Of a stretch of DNA of 64,000 nt, positions 16,684 through 25,977 are shown piece by piece (within the stretch, counting starts at the first letter, position 1; each line of letters starts with the position of its first letter). Source of the stretch: Endozoicomonas sp. NE40 (GTDB lineage: Bacteria > Pseudomonadota > Gammaproteobacteria > Pseudomonadales > Endozoicomonadaceae); the NCBI RefSeq assembly GCF_040549045.1, contig NZ_JBEWTB010000002.1:2890001-2954000 (forward strand), written 5' to 3'. The translations under genes were made by a program, and so were the position numbers. The notes beneath the pieces were generated by a model that was not told the origin of the DNA, searched no databases, and saw nothing but the letters and a program-made list of their open reading frames with translations.

Positions 16684-17619
16684 TCAACAGAGCCTGGCCA
16701 CATAGTCAAGCCATTCAGGGAATAACTCGCTTTTGCCTGTCACCTGGTCAAAATACATTTTTTGCAGTTTTTCGGTAACGGGGCCGCGCCTGCCACTGCC
16801 GATCACCCGGCCATCGTGCTCCCGAATGGGCAGAACCTCTGCAGCAGTGCCGGTAAAAAAGGCTTCTTCTGCCACATAAACCTCATCACGGGTAATGCGC
16901 TTTTCACGAACTTCCAGACCCAGATGTTGAGCAAACCGGATGATCGTATCCCGGGTAATGCCTTCCAGGCAGGACGTTAGTTCAGGTGTGTAGAGAATAC
17001 CATCGTCTTTAACAATGAAGATATTTTCTCCACTCCCTTCCGCAACATAGCCTTCATTATCCAGCAGCAATGCCTCTTCACAACCGCTGTCCAGAGCTTC
17101 GCGCAGCGCCAGCATGGAGTTCATGTAGTTACCGTTAGCCTTGGCTTTGCACATGGTAATGTTGACATGATGACGGGTGTACGATGAGGTGCGAATCCGG
17201 ATGCCCTGTTCCAGTGCATCCGGTGACATGTAGGAAGGCCAGTCCCAGGCGGCAACAATCGTATGGACTTTCAGCCCTTCAGCCCTTAAACCCATGCCTT
17301 CTGAGCCGAGGAAACTCATGGGACGCAGGTAAGCGGAATCAAGACCGTTTTCACGCACCACCTGTTTCTGGGCTTCGAGCAGTTCTTCCCTGCTGTACTG
17401 AATGTTCATGCCCAGAATATGGGCGCTGCGGAACAGTCGGTCGGTGTGTTCTTTAAGGCGAAAAATTGCCGCCCCCCTGTCGGTACTATAAGCGCGCACG
17501 CCTTCAAAAACGCCCATGCCATAGTGCAAAGTGTGTGTAAGAACGTGGGTTTTAGCTTCGCGCCAGGGAACCAGTTCTCCGTCAAACCAGATAACGCCAT
17601 CTTTATCGGCGAAGGACAT
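16684..17619 (-). CDS. ilvE: Branched-chain amino acid aminotransferase
   Basis: Three hundred and eleven residues, standard. The PLP lysine lies in Thr-Met-Cys-Lys-Ala-Lys-Ala-Asn-Gly-Asn-Tyr, and fold-type IV features Ser-Gly-Glu-Asn-Ile-Phe and Phe-Phe-Thr-Gly-Thr-Ala-Ala-Glu are present. It performs the last step of leucine, isoleucine and valine synthesis. A good ribosome-binding site (GGAG, 7 nt before ATG) supports the start at 17619. The order ilvE next to waaF and glnE is as in Pseudomonas. Lys/Asn motifs are intact; no anomaly. Confidence 0.97.
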   Translation of the reverse strand: MSFADKDGVIWFDGELVPWREAKTHVLTHTLHYGMGVFEGVRAYSTDRGAAIFRLKEHTDRLFRSAHILGMNIQYSREELLEAQKQVVRENGLDSAYLRPMSFLGSEGMGLRAEGLKVHTIVAAWDWPSYMSPDALEQGIRIRTSSYTRHHVNITMCKAKANGNYMNSMLALREALDSGCEEALLLDNEGYVAEGSGENIFIVKDDGILYTPELTSCLEGITRDTIIRFAQHLGLEVREKRITRDEVYVAEEAFFTGTAAEVLPIREHDGRVIGSGRRGPVTEKLQKMYFDQVTGKSELFPEWLDYVARLC

Positions 17620-17981
17620 ACTTAAACTCCCGCCTGTTATTCATTTTGATTGGTTCTGTTAATCCGGCAGTATGCCGGCATCCGTACTGTTCTAACATGT
17701 TTTTGCCAGACGGCTATGTGTTAGCTACGCGTTAGCTATGCATTAACCGCCCTTGCTGCCTGACCATCTGTATCATGGGTAGTGTGTGATGGTCGTGACC
17801 ACGGGTATTGCTGTGGTCGGGTGTGTTGCTGCAAGCGTTTCGGTTTGTCGCGGGCAGGTAAGGTATTTGAGCATAAAATCGCTGCGATTTCCAAGCTGCC
17901 CGGAAGAATGAAGGCTTACGTCATCGTTTATTGAAAAACTTTTCGTTTCCAGCCCATTCTTTATGCCAGTTAATAGAGTAG
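17620..17981. other. 362-bp gap between glnE and ilvE
   Basis: No convincing gene. It contains a tandem direct repeat GTTAGCTACGC/GTTAGCTATGC at 17720-17741 and a short CCGGCA...TGCCGG hairpin near 17661. It probably holds the ilvE promoter (minus strand), but I cannot place the -35/-10 boxes with confidence. Confidence 0.5.
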
Positions 17982-20900
17982 CTATTCCATCCAATGTTGC
18001 CAGAGACTACAGACCTGTGACCGGAAAGGTTCAACAAAGGCAGGGCTACCAAACGAACGCTCGTTTAGAAAAGCCCTTGAATGGATGGCTTTTCGCAGAA
18101 ACTTGTAAGCTTCCCGAAGCTGTTTGCCCTGCTCATGGGTGATTATATTGCTCTGTTCCAGTGATTCTGAAATACGAATATTGTCGGTATAACGGGTAAT
18201 GTCCGGATGATTACTGGCATACGCCAGCACGGCGTATTGCATCAGGAACTCAATATCTACAATACCGCCTTTGTCGTGTTTCAGATGGAAAAGGGGGTTG
18301 CCGCTGTCATCATTCTTTTTAGAGCCAAGGTGGTCACGCATCTTGATGCGCATATCCACTACATCGTTTTGCAACGTTGTTTTGTCCCTGGTCTGGCAGA
18401 GAATCTGTTTGCGCAAGGTTTCAAAGCGGGCAGTCAGCTGTTTATCGCCTGCCACTGCCCTGGCCCTGACCAGTGCCTGATGCTCCCAGGTCCAGGCATC
18501 ATTCTTCTGGTATTTTTCAAAAGCAGTTATGGAGCTGACAAGAAGGCCTGAAGAGCCAGACGGCCGTAGTCGCATATCAGCCTCATACAGCGAGCCGGAA
18601 GCGGTATGGGTCGTCAGAATATGAATAATACGCTGCCCCAGTCGGGTAAAGAACGTGCCGCTGTCCAGAGGACGGTCGCCGTCTGTTTCCCGGTTAGCGG
18701 CACCATCATGAACAAATACAAGGTCCAGGTCAGAGCCGGGACCCAGTTCAATACCACCCAGCTTGCCATAACCAATGACGATGAAGCCGGGATTACAGGG
18801 GTTGCCTTCCTGACCAACCGGGCGACCATGGCGTTCTGTCAGGTTGCGCCAGGCAATGTCGACCACCTGCTCCAGCACAACCTCGGCAATCCAGGTCAGG
18901 TAATCGCTCTCTTTCATCAGTGGCAGAGTGCCAGCAGTCTGTGCGGCTGCGACCTTGAGTACATGCGCCATTTTGAAATGGCGTAACACTTCCATCTGAG
19001 ATTCCAGGTCGTCTTCCGGAATGTGTGCCAGTTGCTGTCGCAGGTCGTCTGCCAGCTCTGCCCGTTTGGGTGGGTTGTAGAGGGTACCGACATTAAGAAA
19101 CTCGTCCAGCAGTGCCGGGTGACGGTTAATCTGTTCGGCAATCCACGGGCTGGCGGTACACAGTCGGCAAAGATGATCCAGGGCGCCCGGGTTTTCCATC
19201 AGCAGCACCAGATAGGCGGTTCGACGCAATACGCTCTCTACCAGCGGGATCAGCCGGATCAGACAGACGTCAGGCGCTTCCGTGGTGATGACCTGTTCCA
19301 TAAGAACCGGAATAAAGGCATCAAGGCGTTCACGACTCTGCCTTCTGACCCGGGTGATGGCTTTACCGTCACGCAGGGCGCGCAGACGGTTGTGCGATGT
19401 GTTGACATCGGTAAAGCCTTTTTCTTCCAGCAGTTTGATTTCATCTTCTTCTGACAGCTCCCTGTCCCAGAGCATTTTCCAGCTTTCAGAAGGCATCGGC
19501 TGATCATCATCCTGTTCATCAGGGTCGGCAATAACATGGTCAAAGTGATGTACGACACGATCTTTATGCATATCCAGGGTCGTCATCAGTGTCTGCCAGT
19601 CCGGATGACCCATGCTGTAGGCGACGCGGTTCCGGGGTTCGTCAAAGTCAGGCAGGTTCTGGGTCTGCTGATCCTTGAGTGCCTGAATGGCATGCTCAAG
19701 GTTGCGCAAATAAATGTAAGCCTCGCGAAGCTCCTCAGTCGCCTGTTCTGGCATATAGCCGGACTCTTTCAGCACGTCCAGAACATCCAGCAGGGCTTTG
19801 CACTGCAGGCTGCGATCCCGGCCACCATGAATCAGCTGAAACGACTGGGCAATAAACTCAATCTCCCGAATACCGCCATGCCCCAGCTTGATATTGGTTT
19901 CCATGCCCTTGCGCTTTACTTCTCGCTGGATCAGCTTTTTCATATCCCGCAGGGCGGTGATGGCGCCAAAGTCGATATAACGCCTGAACGTGAAGGGCTT
20001 CAGGGTTTGCAATAACTGCTCCCCTGCCGACACATCACCAGCCACCGGGCGAGCCTTGATCATCGCGTAACGTTCCCAGTCCCGTCCCTGATCCTGATAG
20101 TACTGCTCCATTGCAGAAAAACTCATGGCCAGCGAACCACTGGAACCATAAGGCCGAAGTCGCATATCAACCCGGAACACAAAACCATCAGCTGTTTTGC
20201 TGTCGATTACTTTAATTAGTCGCTGTCCCAGCCGGGTAAAAAACTCCTGATTATCAAACGACCTGCGACCACCTACCGTTTCGCCTTTATGGGGGTAAGT
20301 GAATATCAGGTCGATATCAGACGACAGGTTTAGCTCATGAGCGCCATGCTTGCCCATGCCAAGAATCACCATATGCTGTGGTTCCGGCTCCTGGCCGGGG
20401 TCGCAGCCCATGGGTGTACCAAATCCTTTGCAGCAATCCTGGTACAGCCAGTGCAGGGCCTGATCCACACAGGCGTCAGCCATGGCAGACAGGTCTGCTG
20501 TCGTTTGTTGCAGAGTGGCCATTCGATTCAGGTCCCGCCAGATGATGCGAACCATTTCCCGGTTACGATACACACGCAGAACGTTCATCAGCTCCGCTTC
20601 AGAGTGGATGGCCTGAACCCGTTCCGACAGCTGGACATGATGCAACTCCGGATCAAAGTGCAGTAACAGTTCGGGATTTTCCAGCCATTGAAACACCAGC
20701 TCCGGGTGACGAATGCACTGTTCTGCCGCAAAGTCACTGCCTGCCCAGGTGTTGGCCAGTTGCTGCAGGAAGTGATGGTTTGACGGATCGTTCAGGCTGT
20801 CTGGAGAAGAAATAGCAGAAGAAAGGGTTTCAGAAGAAAATTGAGGTGCGAGTTGTTCGCAATTTGCACAAAACGCTTGCCAGTGTCTGTTAATCACAGG

Positions 20901-21002
20901 GGCAACGGCTGGTGAAATCTTAATCGGGAAGGACATGGAGCCAATACTCTGCTGCTGAACTGGTACTGTGATTCTAACGAAAACGGGCTGTAGCGAGAAC
21001 AT
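17982..21002 (-). CDS. glnE: Glutamine synthetase adenylyltransferase/adenylyl-removing enzyme
   Basis: One thousand and six residues; E. coli GlnE has about 946. Two nucleotidyltransferase modules are visible: the N-terminal deadenylylase with Gly-Met-Gly-Lys-His-Gly-Ala-His-Glu-Leu...Ser-Asp-Ile-Asp, and the C-terminal adenylylase with Gly-Tyr-Gly-Lys-Leu-Gly-Gly-Ile-Glu-Leu...Ser-Asp-Leu-Asp. They attach or remove AMP on glutamine synthetase in response to PII and glutamine. Start 21002 has an AGGA close upstream. A second Met at 20936 (about 984 residues) is possible and would remove a non-conserved leader. It is divergent from aceE. Confidence 0.96.
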   Translation of the reverse strand: MFSLQPVFVRITVPVQQQSIGSMSFPIKISPAVAPVINRHWQAFCANCEQLAPQFSSETLSSAISSPDSLNDPSNHHFLQQLANTWAGSDFAAEQCIRHPELVFQWLENPELLLHFDPELHHVQLSERVQAIHSEAELMNVLRVYRNREMVRIIWRDLNRMATLQQTTADLSAMADACVDQALHWLYQDCCKGFGTPMGCDPGQEPEPQHMVILGMGKHGAHELNLSSDIDLIFTYPHKGETVGGRRSFDNQEFFTRLGQRLIKVIDSKTADGFVFRVDMRLRPYGSSGSLAMSFSAMEQYYQDQGRDWERYAMIKARPVAGDVSAGEQLLQTLKPFTFRRYIDFGAITALRDMKKLIQREVKRKGMETNIKLGHGGIREIEFIAQSFQLIHGGRDRSLQCKALLDVLDVLKESGYMPEQATEELREAYIYLRNLEHAIQALKDQQTQNLPDFDEPRNRVAYSMGHPDWQTLMTTLDMHKDRVVHHFDHVIADPDEQDDDQPMPSESWKMLWDRELSEEDEIKLLEEKGFTDVNTSHNRLRALRDGKAITRVRRQSRERLDAFIPVLMEQVITTEAPDVCLIRLIPLVESVLRRTAYLVLLMENPGALDHLCRLCTASPWIAEQINRHPALLDEFLNVGTLYNPPKRAELADDLRQQLAHIPEDDLESQMEVLRHFKMAHVLKVAAAQTAGTLPLMKESDYLTWIAEVVLEQVVDIAWRNLTERHGRPVGQEGNPCNPGFIVIGYGKLGGIELGPGSDLDLVFVHDGAANRETDGDRPLDSGTFFTRLGQRIIHILTTHTASGSLYEADMRLRPSGSSGLLVSSITAFEKYQKNDAWTWEHQALVRARAVAGDKQLTARFETLRKQILCQTRDKTTLQNDVVDMRIKMRDHLGSKKNDDSGNPLFHLKHDKGGIVDIEFLMQYAVLAYASNHPDITRYTDNIRISESLEQSNIITHEQGKQLREAYKFLRKAIHSRAFLNERSFGSPAFVEPFRSQVCSLWQHWME

Positions 21003-21547
21003 GAATCCTGTTAAGGTGCATTCTGTATGAATTTAACACAAGTTAACATGCAAACTGTTTGAATGATGGTCAGAATCGGTAGAAAAATTATAAAGATGTT
21101 GTAATTTTGTAAATTTACTACACGTTAGTACTGGTACTAATGGTGGAAATTGCTTATCTTGTAGTTATATTACATTTGATCGATATCATTGTTTTAGAAG
21201 TTTACCGCTACAGAATCTCATCGAGCCCCATAATTCCTCAAGAGTTGATCATTTTTGAGATAAATTCGATGGAAAGCACTTTGCTGACAGCAAGCGCTTT
21301 TTGGAAGGATTCTGTGGCATGGATGTTAACAACGGCGATGAAGGTTAACCACAGTGAACGTCTGTGGCATGGCTGACCGGGGGGGAAATCTGAACTATTC
21401 TGTCTTGCTCAAACAATTGCTGGCTGGGCGGACAGGCTCTCGATAGCTCAGAAGAAACAGTTCAGACAGGATCAGGAATGATCATAAGTCATAACCTTTT
21501 TCGCCAAACGCTCTTTATTTTCGGAGCCGACATTTTCGGAATTTAGT
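21003..21547. other. 545-bp divergent intergenic region between glnE and aceE
   Basis: AT-rich near glnE. No gene is supported: a 78-codon frame at 21140-21376 lacks a ribosome-binding site and protein-like composition. The region must hold the aceE and glnE promoters. It contains the palindrome at 21125-21140 and a 12-bp direct repeat TCTGTGGCATGG at 21311-21322 and 21361-21372. No pdhR gene is next to aceE, unlike in E. coli. Confidence 0.6.
21125..21140. promoter_or_regulatory. Palindrome TTAGTAC-TG-GTACTAA, possible operator
   Basis: A perfect 7-bp inverted repeat with a 2-bp spacer, in the divergent aceE/glnE region. It has the size of a dimeric repressor site. It does not match the E. 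coli PdhR consensus exactly, and no regulator can be named. Confidence 0.4.
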
Positions 21548-24205
21548 ATGCACGACATCGATCCTATCGAGACCCGGGAGTGGCTGGACTCCCTGGATTC
21601 CGTTCTGGAGAAAGAGGGGGAGGACAGGGCGCATTACCTGATGACCCGCCTGTCCCAGCATGCAAGAGCCAAGGGTACGCAGTTGCCCTACGCAATAACA
21701 ACACCTTACCGCAACACCATTCCTCCGGAAAAAGAAGCCCGGATGCCTGGCGACCTGTTTATGGAGCGCCGAATCCGTTCTCTGGTGCGCTGGAATGCTC
21801 TGGCAATGGTGATGCGTGCCAACCAGAAAGACAGCTCTCTGGGGGGACACATTTCGTCGTTTGCGTCCAGTGCGACGCTGTACGACATTGGTTACAACTA
21901 TTTCTTCCATGGTCATGAAAACGATCGTGAGGGCGACCTGGTTTATTACCAGGGACACACAGCTCCCGGTATTTATGCCCGTGCTTTCCTGGAAGGCCGA
22001 CTCTCAGAAGACCAGCTCAACAGTTTCCGTCAGGAGGTGGATGGCAAAGGTCTGTCGTCTTATCCGCACCCCTGGCTGATGCCTGACTTCTGGCAGTTCC
22101 CGACCGTATCCATGGGGCTTGGGCCGCTACAGGCGATCTATCAGGCACACTTTATGAAGTACCTGATCAACCGTGGTCTGGCACCGGATCAGAACCGCAA
22201 GGTCTGGGCTTTCCTGGGTGACGGTGAGATGGATGAGCCGGAATCCCTGGGTGCTATCTCTCTGGCGGGGCGTGAAAACCTCGACAACCTGATCTTCGTT
22301 GTGAACTGCAACCTGCAACGTCTGGATGGGCCGGTCAGGGGCAATGGCAAGATTATGCAGGAGCTGGAGGGTGTATTCCGTGGTGCTGGCTGGAATGTCC
22401 TGAAAGTCACCTGGGGCCGTCACTGGGATCAACTCTTTGCCAAAGACAAAGACGGCATGCTGCAACAGTTGATGGATGAAGCCGTTGATGGTGATTATCA
22501 GAACTGCAAGGCAAAAGGCGGTGCCTGGACCCGTGAAAACTTCTTTGGTCGCTATCCGGAAACCCTGAAGCTGGTTGAGCATCTGTCTGATGACGACATC
22601 TGGCGTCTGAACCGTGGTGGTCACGATCCTTACAAGGTGTACGCTGCTTACCATGCCGCTGTGAACCATACCGGACAGCCAACTGTGATTCTGGCAAAGA
22701 CCGTTAAGGGTTACGGTACAGGTACCACGGGCGAAGCCTCCAACATCAGTCACAATGTTAAGAAACTGCCGATTGATGACCTGAAACAATTCCGTGATCG
22801 CTTTGACCTGCCTATCAGGGATGAAGACCTGCCCAGTCTGCCTTACTTCAAACCGGCGGAAGACAGTCCGGAAATGATCTACATGCGCAAGCATCGTGAG
22901 AAGTTGGGCGGTTTTATTCCTTCCCGTCGGGTTCAGTCGGATGTGAAGCTGACCGTTCCCGAACTGTCGTCACTGGATGCGGTCCTCAAAGGCAGTGGCG
23001 AACGTGAAATCTCCACAACCATGGCGTATGTCAGGGTTCTGGGCGCTCTGGCAAAAGACAAGAATATTGGCAAGAATATCGTTCCCATTATTCCGGACGA
23101 AGCCCGAACCTTTGGTATGGAAGGCATGTTCCGTCAGCTGGGTATCTACTCTGCAAAAGGCCAGAAGTACGATCCGGTGGACTCTGACCAGGTGATGTTC
23201 TACAAGGAATCCAAAACCGGACAGATTCTGGAGGAAGGCATTAACGAGGCCGGTGCGCATGCGGCGTGGATTGCGGCTGCCACTTCTTACAGCAGCAATA
23301 ATGTCCCCATGATTCCGTTCTATGCGTTCTACTCCATGTTCGGGTTCCAGCGTACAGGCGATCTGGCATGGGCAGCGGGCGATATTCAGGCCAGAGGCTT
23401 CCTGATCGGTGCGACTTCCGGTCGAACTTCCCTGAATGGTGAAGGTTTGCAGCATCAGGACGGCCATAGCCATATACTGGCTTCCACTGTGCCGAACTGC
23501 ATCAGTTACGACCCGACTTATGGCTACGAACTGGCCGTGATTATCCAGGACGGCTTGCGTCGTATGTATGGTGAGAATGAGAGTGTCTGGTACTACATCA
23601 CCACCATGAACGACAGTTACAAGATGCCTGCTCTGCCTGAAGGCGACGATGTACTGGAAGGCATTGTCAAAGGTCTGTACTGCTTTGAAGAAGGCAATAA
23701 GACCGAAGGACAGCGTGTTCAGTTGATCGGTTGTGGCACGATTCTGGAAGAAGTTCGTGCGGCAGCGCAACTGCTGCGTGATGACTTTAACATTGAGTCC
23801 GATATCTGGAGCGCAACCAGCTTCAACGAACTGCGTCGTGACGGACTGAACGTTGCCCGTCATAACATGCTGAATCCTGAAGCCGAGCCTCAGGTGAGCT
23901 GGGTTGAGAAACAGCTGGCGGACCGAAAAGGCCCTGTCATTGCCGCCAGTGATTACATGAAGGTGTACTCTGACCAGATTCGCGATTTTGTTCCGGGTAC
24001 TTACATCACTCTGGGTACCGATGGTTTTGGTCGTTCCGATACGCGTTCAAAACTGCGTGAATTCTTCGAGGTCGACCGTTACTTTGTGGTGATTGCCGCG
24101 CTGACCGGGCTGGTAAAAGAGGGTGAAATTGAACGCTCAGTAGTGACCGAAGCCCTGAAGAAATATAACATCGACGGCGAAAAAGCTAACCCTGTGTACT
24201 GCTGA
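21548..24205 (+). CDS. aceE: Pyruvate dehydrogenase E1 component (homodimeric)
   Basis: Eight hundred and eighty-five residues, typical of the homodimeric gammaproteobacterial E1. The thiamine diphosphate/Mg motif is present as Gly-Asp-Gly-Glu-Met-Asp-Glu-Pro...Val-Asn-Cys-Asn-Leu-Gln-Arg-Leu-Asp-Gly-Pro-Val-Arg-Gly-Asn, which is essentially invariant in AceE. It decarboxylates pyruvate and reductively acetylates the lipoyl arm of AceF. The ATG at 21548 is followed by the conserved N-terminal segment that docks on E2. aceF follows after 70 bp and is surely co-transcribed. No lpd lies nearby in the window. Confidence 0.97.
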   Translation: MHDIDPIETREWLDSLDSVLEKEGEDRAHYLMTRLSQHARAKGTQLPYAITTPYRNTIPPEKEARMPGDLFMERRIRSLVRWNALAMVMRANQKDSSLGGHISSFASSATLYDIGYNYFFHGHENDREGDLVYYQGHTAPGIYARAFLEGRLSEDQLNSFRQEVDGKGLSSYPHPWLMPDFWQFPTVSMGLGPLQAIYQAHFMKYLINRGLAPDQNRKVWAFLGDGEMDEPESLGAISLAGRENLDNLIFVVNCNLQRLDGPVRGNGKIMQELEGVFRGAGWNVLKVTWGRHWDQLFAKDKDGMLQQLMDEAVDGDYQNCKAKGGAWTRENFFGRYPETLKLVEHLSDDDIWRLNRGGHDPYKVYAAYHAAVNHTGQPTVILAKTVKGYGTGTTGEASNISHNVKKLPIDDLKQFRDRFDLPIRDEDLPSLPYFKPAEDSPEMIYMRKHREKLGGFIPSRRVQSDVKLTVPELSSLDAVLKGSGEREISTTMAYVRVLGALAKDKNIGKNIVPIIPDEARTFGMEGMFRQLGIYSAKGQKYDPVDSDQVMFYKESKTGQILEEGINEAGAHAAWIAAATSYSSNNVPMIPFYAFYSMFGFQRTGDLAWAAGDIQARGFLIGATSGRTSLNGEGLQHQDGHSHILASTVPNCISYDPTYGYELAVIIQDGLRRMYGENESVWYYITTMNDSYKMPALPEGDDVLEGIVKGLYCFEEGNKTEGQRVQLIGCGTILEEVRAAAQLLRDDFNIESDIWSATSFNELRRDGLNVARHNMLNPEAEPQVSWVEKQLADRKGPVIAASDYMKVYSDQIRDFVPGTYITLGTDGFGRSDTRSKLREFFEVDRYFVVIAALTGLVKEGEIERSVVTEALKKYNIDGEKANPVYC

Positions 24206-24275
24206 TAAAGTGATGCCCTGTCTCTCTTGTTCAAGGATAAGAAGAGCCAGGGTTTCATGCTGGAAGGTATAACGA

Positions 24276-25919
24276 ATGAGTGATGAAATTATCAAGGTTC
24301 CTGACATCGGCAGTGGCAGCGCAGAAGTCATTGAAGTCTGCGTTGCAGCGGGTGATTCAGTAGCCGCAGAGGACTCCCTGATTGTTCTGGAGTCCGATAA
24401 AGCCACCATGGAAGTACCCGCCCCGAAAGATGGCCAGGTGGTTGAATTATTACTGAAAGTGGGGGATACCGTTTCAGAAGGGGATGACCTGCTGAAACTG
24501 GCGACATCGAAAGCGGAGCCTGAAGCTGAAAATGCCCCGGTTCCGGAAGCCGTACCTGCGAAGGCAGCGCCTGAACCTGAGCAGGTTAAGCCAGCTCCTG
24601 CTGTAACGAGTGTTGCAGCCAGTTCAGTTGAAGATGTCCTTGTGCCGGATCTGGGGGCAGAAAATGTACCGGTCGTCGAGATCTGCGTTGCCGTTGGTGA
24701 CACCATCGCAGAAGATGATTCACTGGTCGTTCTCGAATCTGATAAAGCCACTATGGAAGTCCCTTCGCCTGTCAGCGGTGTGGTAAAAGACATCCTGGTC
24801 AAAGAAGGCGACGTGATGAATCAGGGTGACCTGATTCTGAAGGTTGAGGTCGCTGGTGGCACGCCTGCTGAAACACCCGCTGTTGCCGCCACTCCTGCTG
24901 AAACTGATACGCCTGCAAAGGCGGCTCCCGAAGCTTCCGGAGCTGTTCCCGCAGCCACTGTTCCAGCGGAAGCTCCGACACAGAATCTGGCAGAGCTGGA
25001 AAAAGGCAACAAGCATTTCCATGCGGGTCCGGCTGTGCGCAAACTGGCCCGGGAGTTTGGTGTCAATCTTGAGTTTGTGAAAGGCTCAGGCCCACGCAAA
25101 CGGATTCTGAAAGAAGACGTACAGGCTTATGTTAAAACCAAGCTGAAAGAAGCGAGCCAGCCTCAGGGTGTTTCCGGCGGCATGGGCATTCCACCGGTAC
25201 CTGCCCAGGATTATGGGAAGTGGGGTGACATTGAAGAGGTTGCCCTGAACCGCCTGCGTAAAGTAGCGGCTCAGAACTTCCAGCGTTCCTGGCTGAACGT
25301 GCCTCATGTTACCCAGTTCGACGAAGCAGATATCACCGATCTGGAAGCTTTCCGCAAAGCGAAAAAAGCGCTGGCGGAAGCTCGTGGCACCAAGCTGACT
25401 CCGCTGCCATTCTTCCTGAAAGCCTGTGCTTACGTGCTGAAGGAAATGCCGCAGTTCTGTTCTTCCCTGAGCGCCGATGGCGAATCAGTGATTTACAAGA
25501 AATACATCAATATCGGTGTGGCTGTGGATACGCCGGACGGTTTGCTGGTACCGGTTATCAAGAATGTGGATAAGAAGAGCATCTGGGAGCTGTCGGCAGA
25601 GTGTATTGAACTGGCTGGAAAAGCTCGTGACAAGAAGCTCAAGCCTGATGAGATGCAGGGTGGCTGCTTTACCATTTCCAGTCTGGGTTCCATTGGCGGT
25701 ACTGCCTTTACGCCCATTGTGAATGCGCCGGAAGTCGCTATTCTGGGCATTTCCAAAGCGGCCATGAAACCGGTATGGAATGGCAGTGACTTTGAGCCGA
25801 AGCTGATGTGTCCTCTGTCACTGTCTTATGATCACCGTGTCATTAACGGGGCGGACGCTGCCCGGTTTACGACAATGTTAGGGCAGTTGCTGGCGGATAT
25901 TCGTATGCTGCTGCTTTAA
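24276..25919 (+). CDS. aceF: Pyruvate dehydrogenase E2, dihydrolipoyl acetyltransferase
   Basis: Five hundred and forty-seven residues. Two lipoyl domains each carry Glu-Ser-Asp-Lys-Ala-Thr-Met-Glu-Val-Pro (Lys42 and Lys157), against three in E. coli. Ala/Pro-rich linkers follow, then the peripheral-subunit-binding domain at about 247-290, then the catalytic domain. The active-site motif near 519 reads Asp-His-Arg-Val-Ile-Asn-Gly; His520 is present, while the second consensus Asp is Asn524, as I recall for Pseudomonas AceF. It transfers acetyl to CoA. A clear GGAAGG site precedes ATG 24276. Confidence 0.97.
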   Translation: MSDEIIKVPDIGSGSAEVIEVCVAAGDSVAAEDSLIVLESDKATMEVPAPKDGQVVELLLKVGDTVSEGDDLLKLATSKAEPEAENAPVPEAVPAKAAPEPEQVKPAPAVTSVAASSVEDVLVPDLGAENVPVVEICVAVGDTIAEDDSLVVLESDKATMEVPSPVSGVVKDILVKEGDVMNQGDLILKVEVAGGTPAETPAVAATPAETDTPAKAAPEASGAVPAATVPAEAPTQNLAELEKGNKHFHAGPAVRKLAREFGVNLEFVKGSGPRKRILKEDVQAYVKTKLKEASQPQGVSGGMGIPPVPAQDYGKWGDIEEVALNRLRKVAAQNFQRSWLNVPHVTQFDEADITDLEAFRKAKKALAEARGTKLTPLPFFLKACAYVLKEMPQFCSSLSADGESVIYKKYINIGVAVDTPDGLLVPVIKNVDKKSIWELSAECIELAGKARDKKLKPDEMQGGCFTISSLGSIGGTAFTPIVNAPEVAILGISKAAMKPVWNGSDFEPKLMCPLSLSYDHRVINGADAARFTTMLGQLLADIRMLLL

Positions 25920-25941
25920 CGCCTTTCTGTTAAACCCGTAG

Positions 25942-25970
25942 GTTGGGACGAGCGGAACGCGACTCCCAAC
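25942..25970. repeat. REP-like palindromic element GTTGGGA...TCCCAAC
   Basis: A 7-bp inverted repeat around a GC-rich 15-nt loop, preceded by CCGTAG. It lies between the convergent aceF and glycosidase-like genes. The form resembles dispersed GTTGGG/CCCAAC intergenic repeats seen in many proteobacteria. Only this one copy was noticed in the window. Confidence 0.5.
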
Positions 25971-25977
25971 ACGGTGA

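Noticed and set aside
17773..17994. 73-codon minus-strand frame overlapping the glnE end
   Set aside because: No ribosome-binding site, no protein-like features; a chance frame in the glnE-ilvE gap.
21140..21376. 78-codon plus-strand frame before aceE
   Set aside because: Starts at the edge of a palindrome, lacks a ribosome-binding site and resembles nothing.
25400..25919. Inactive AceF because the catalytic Asp is Asn
   Set aside because: To my knowledge Pseudomonas AceF has the same Val-Ile-Asn-Gly, and the catalytic His is intact.
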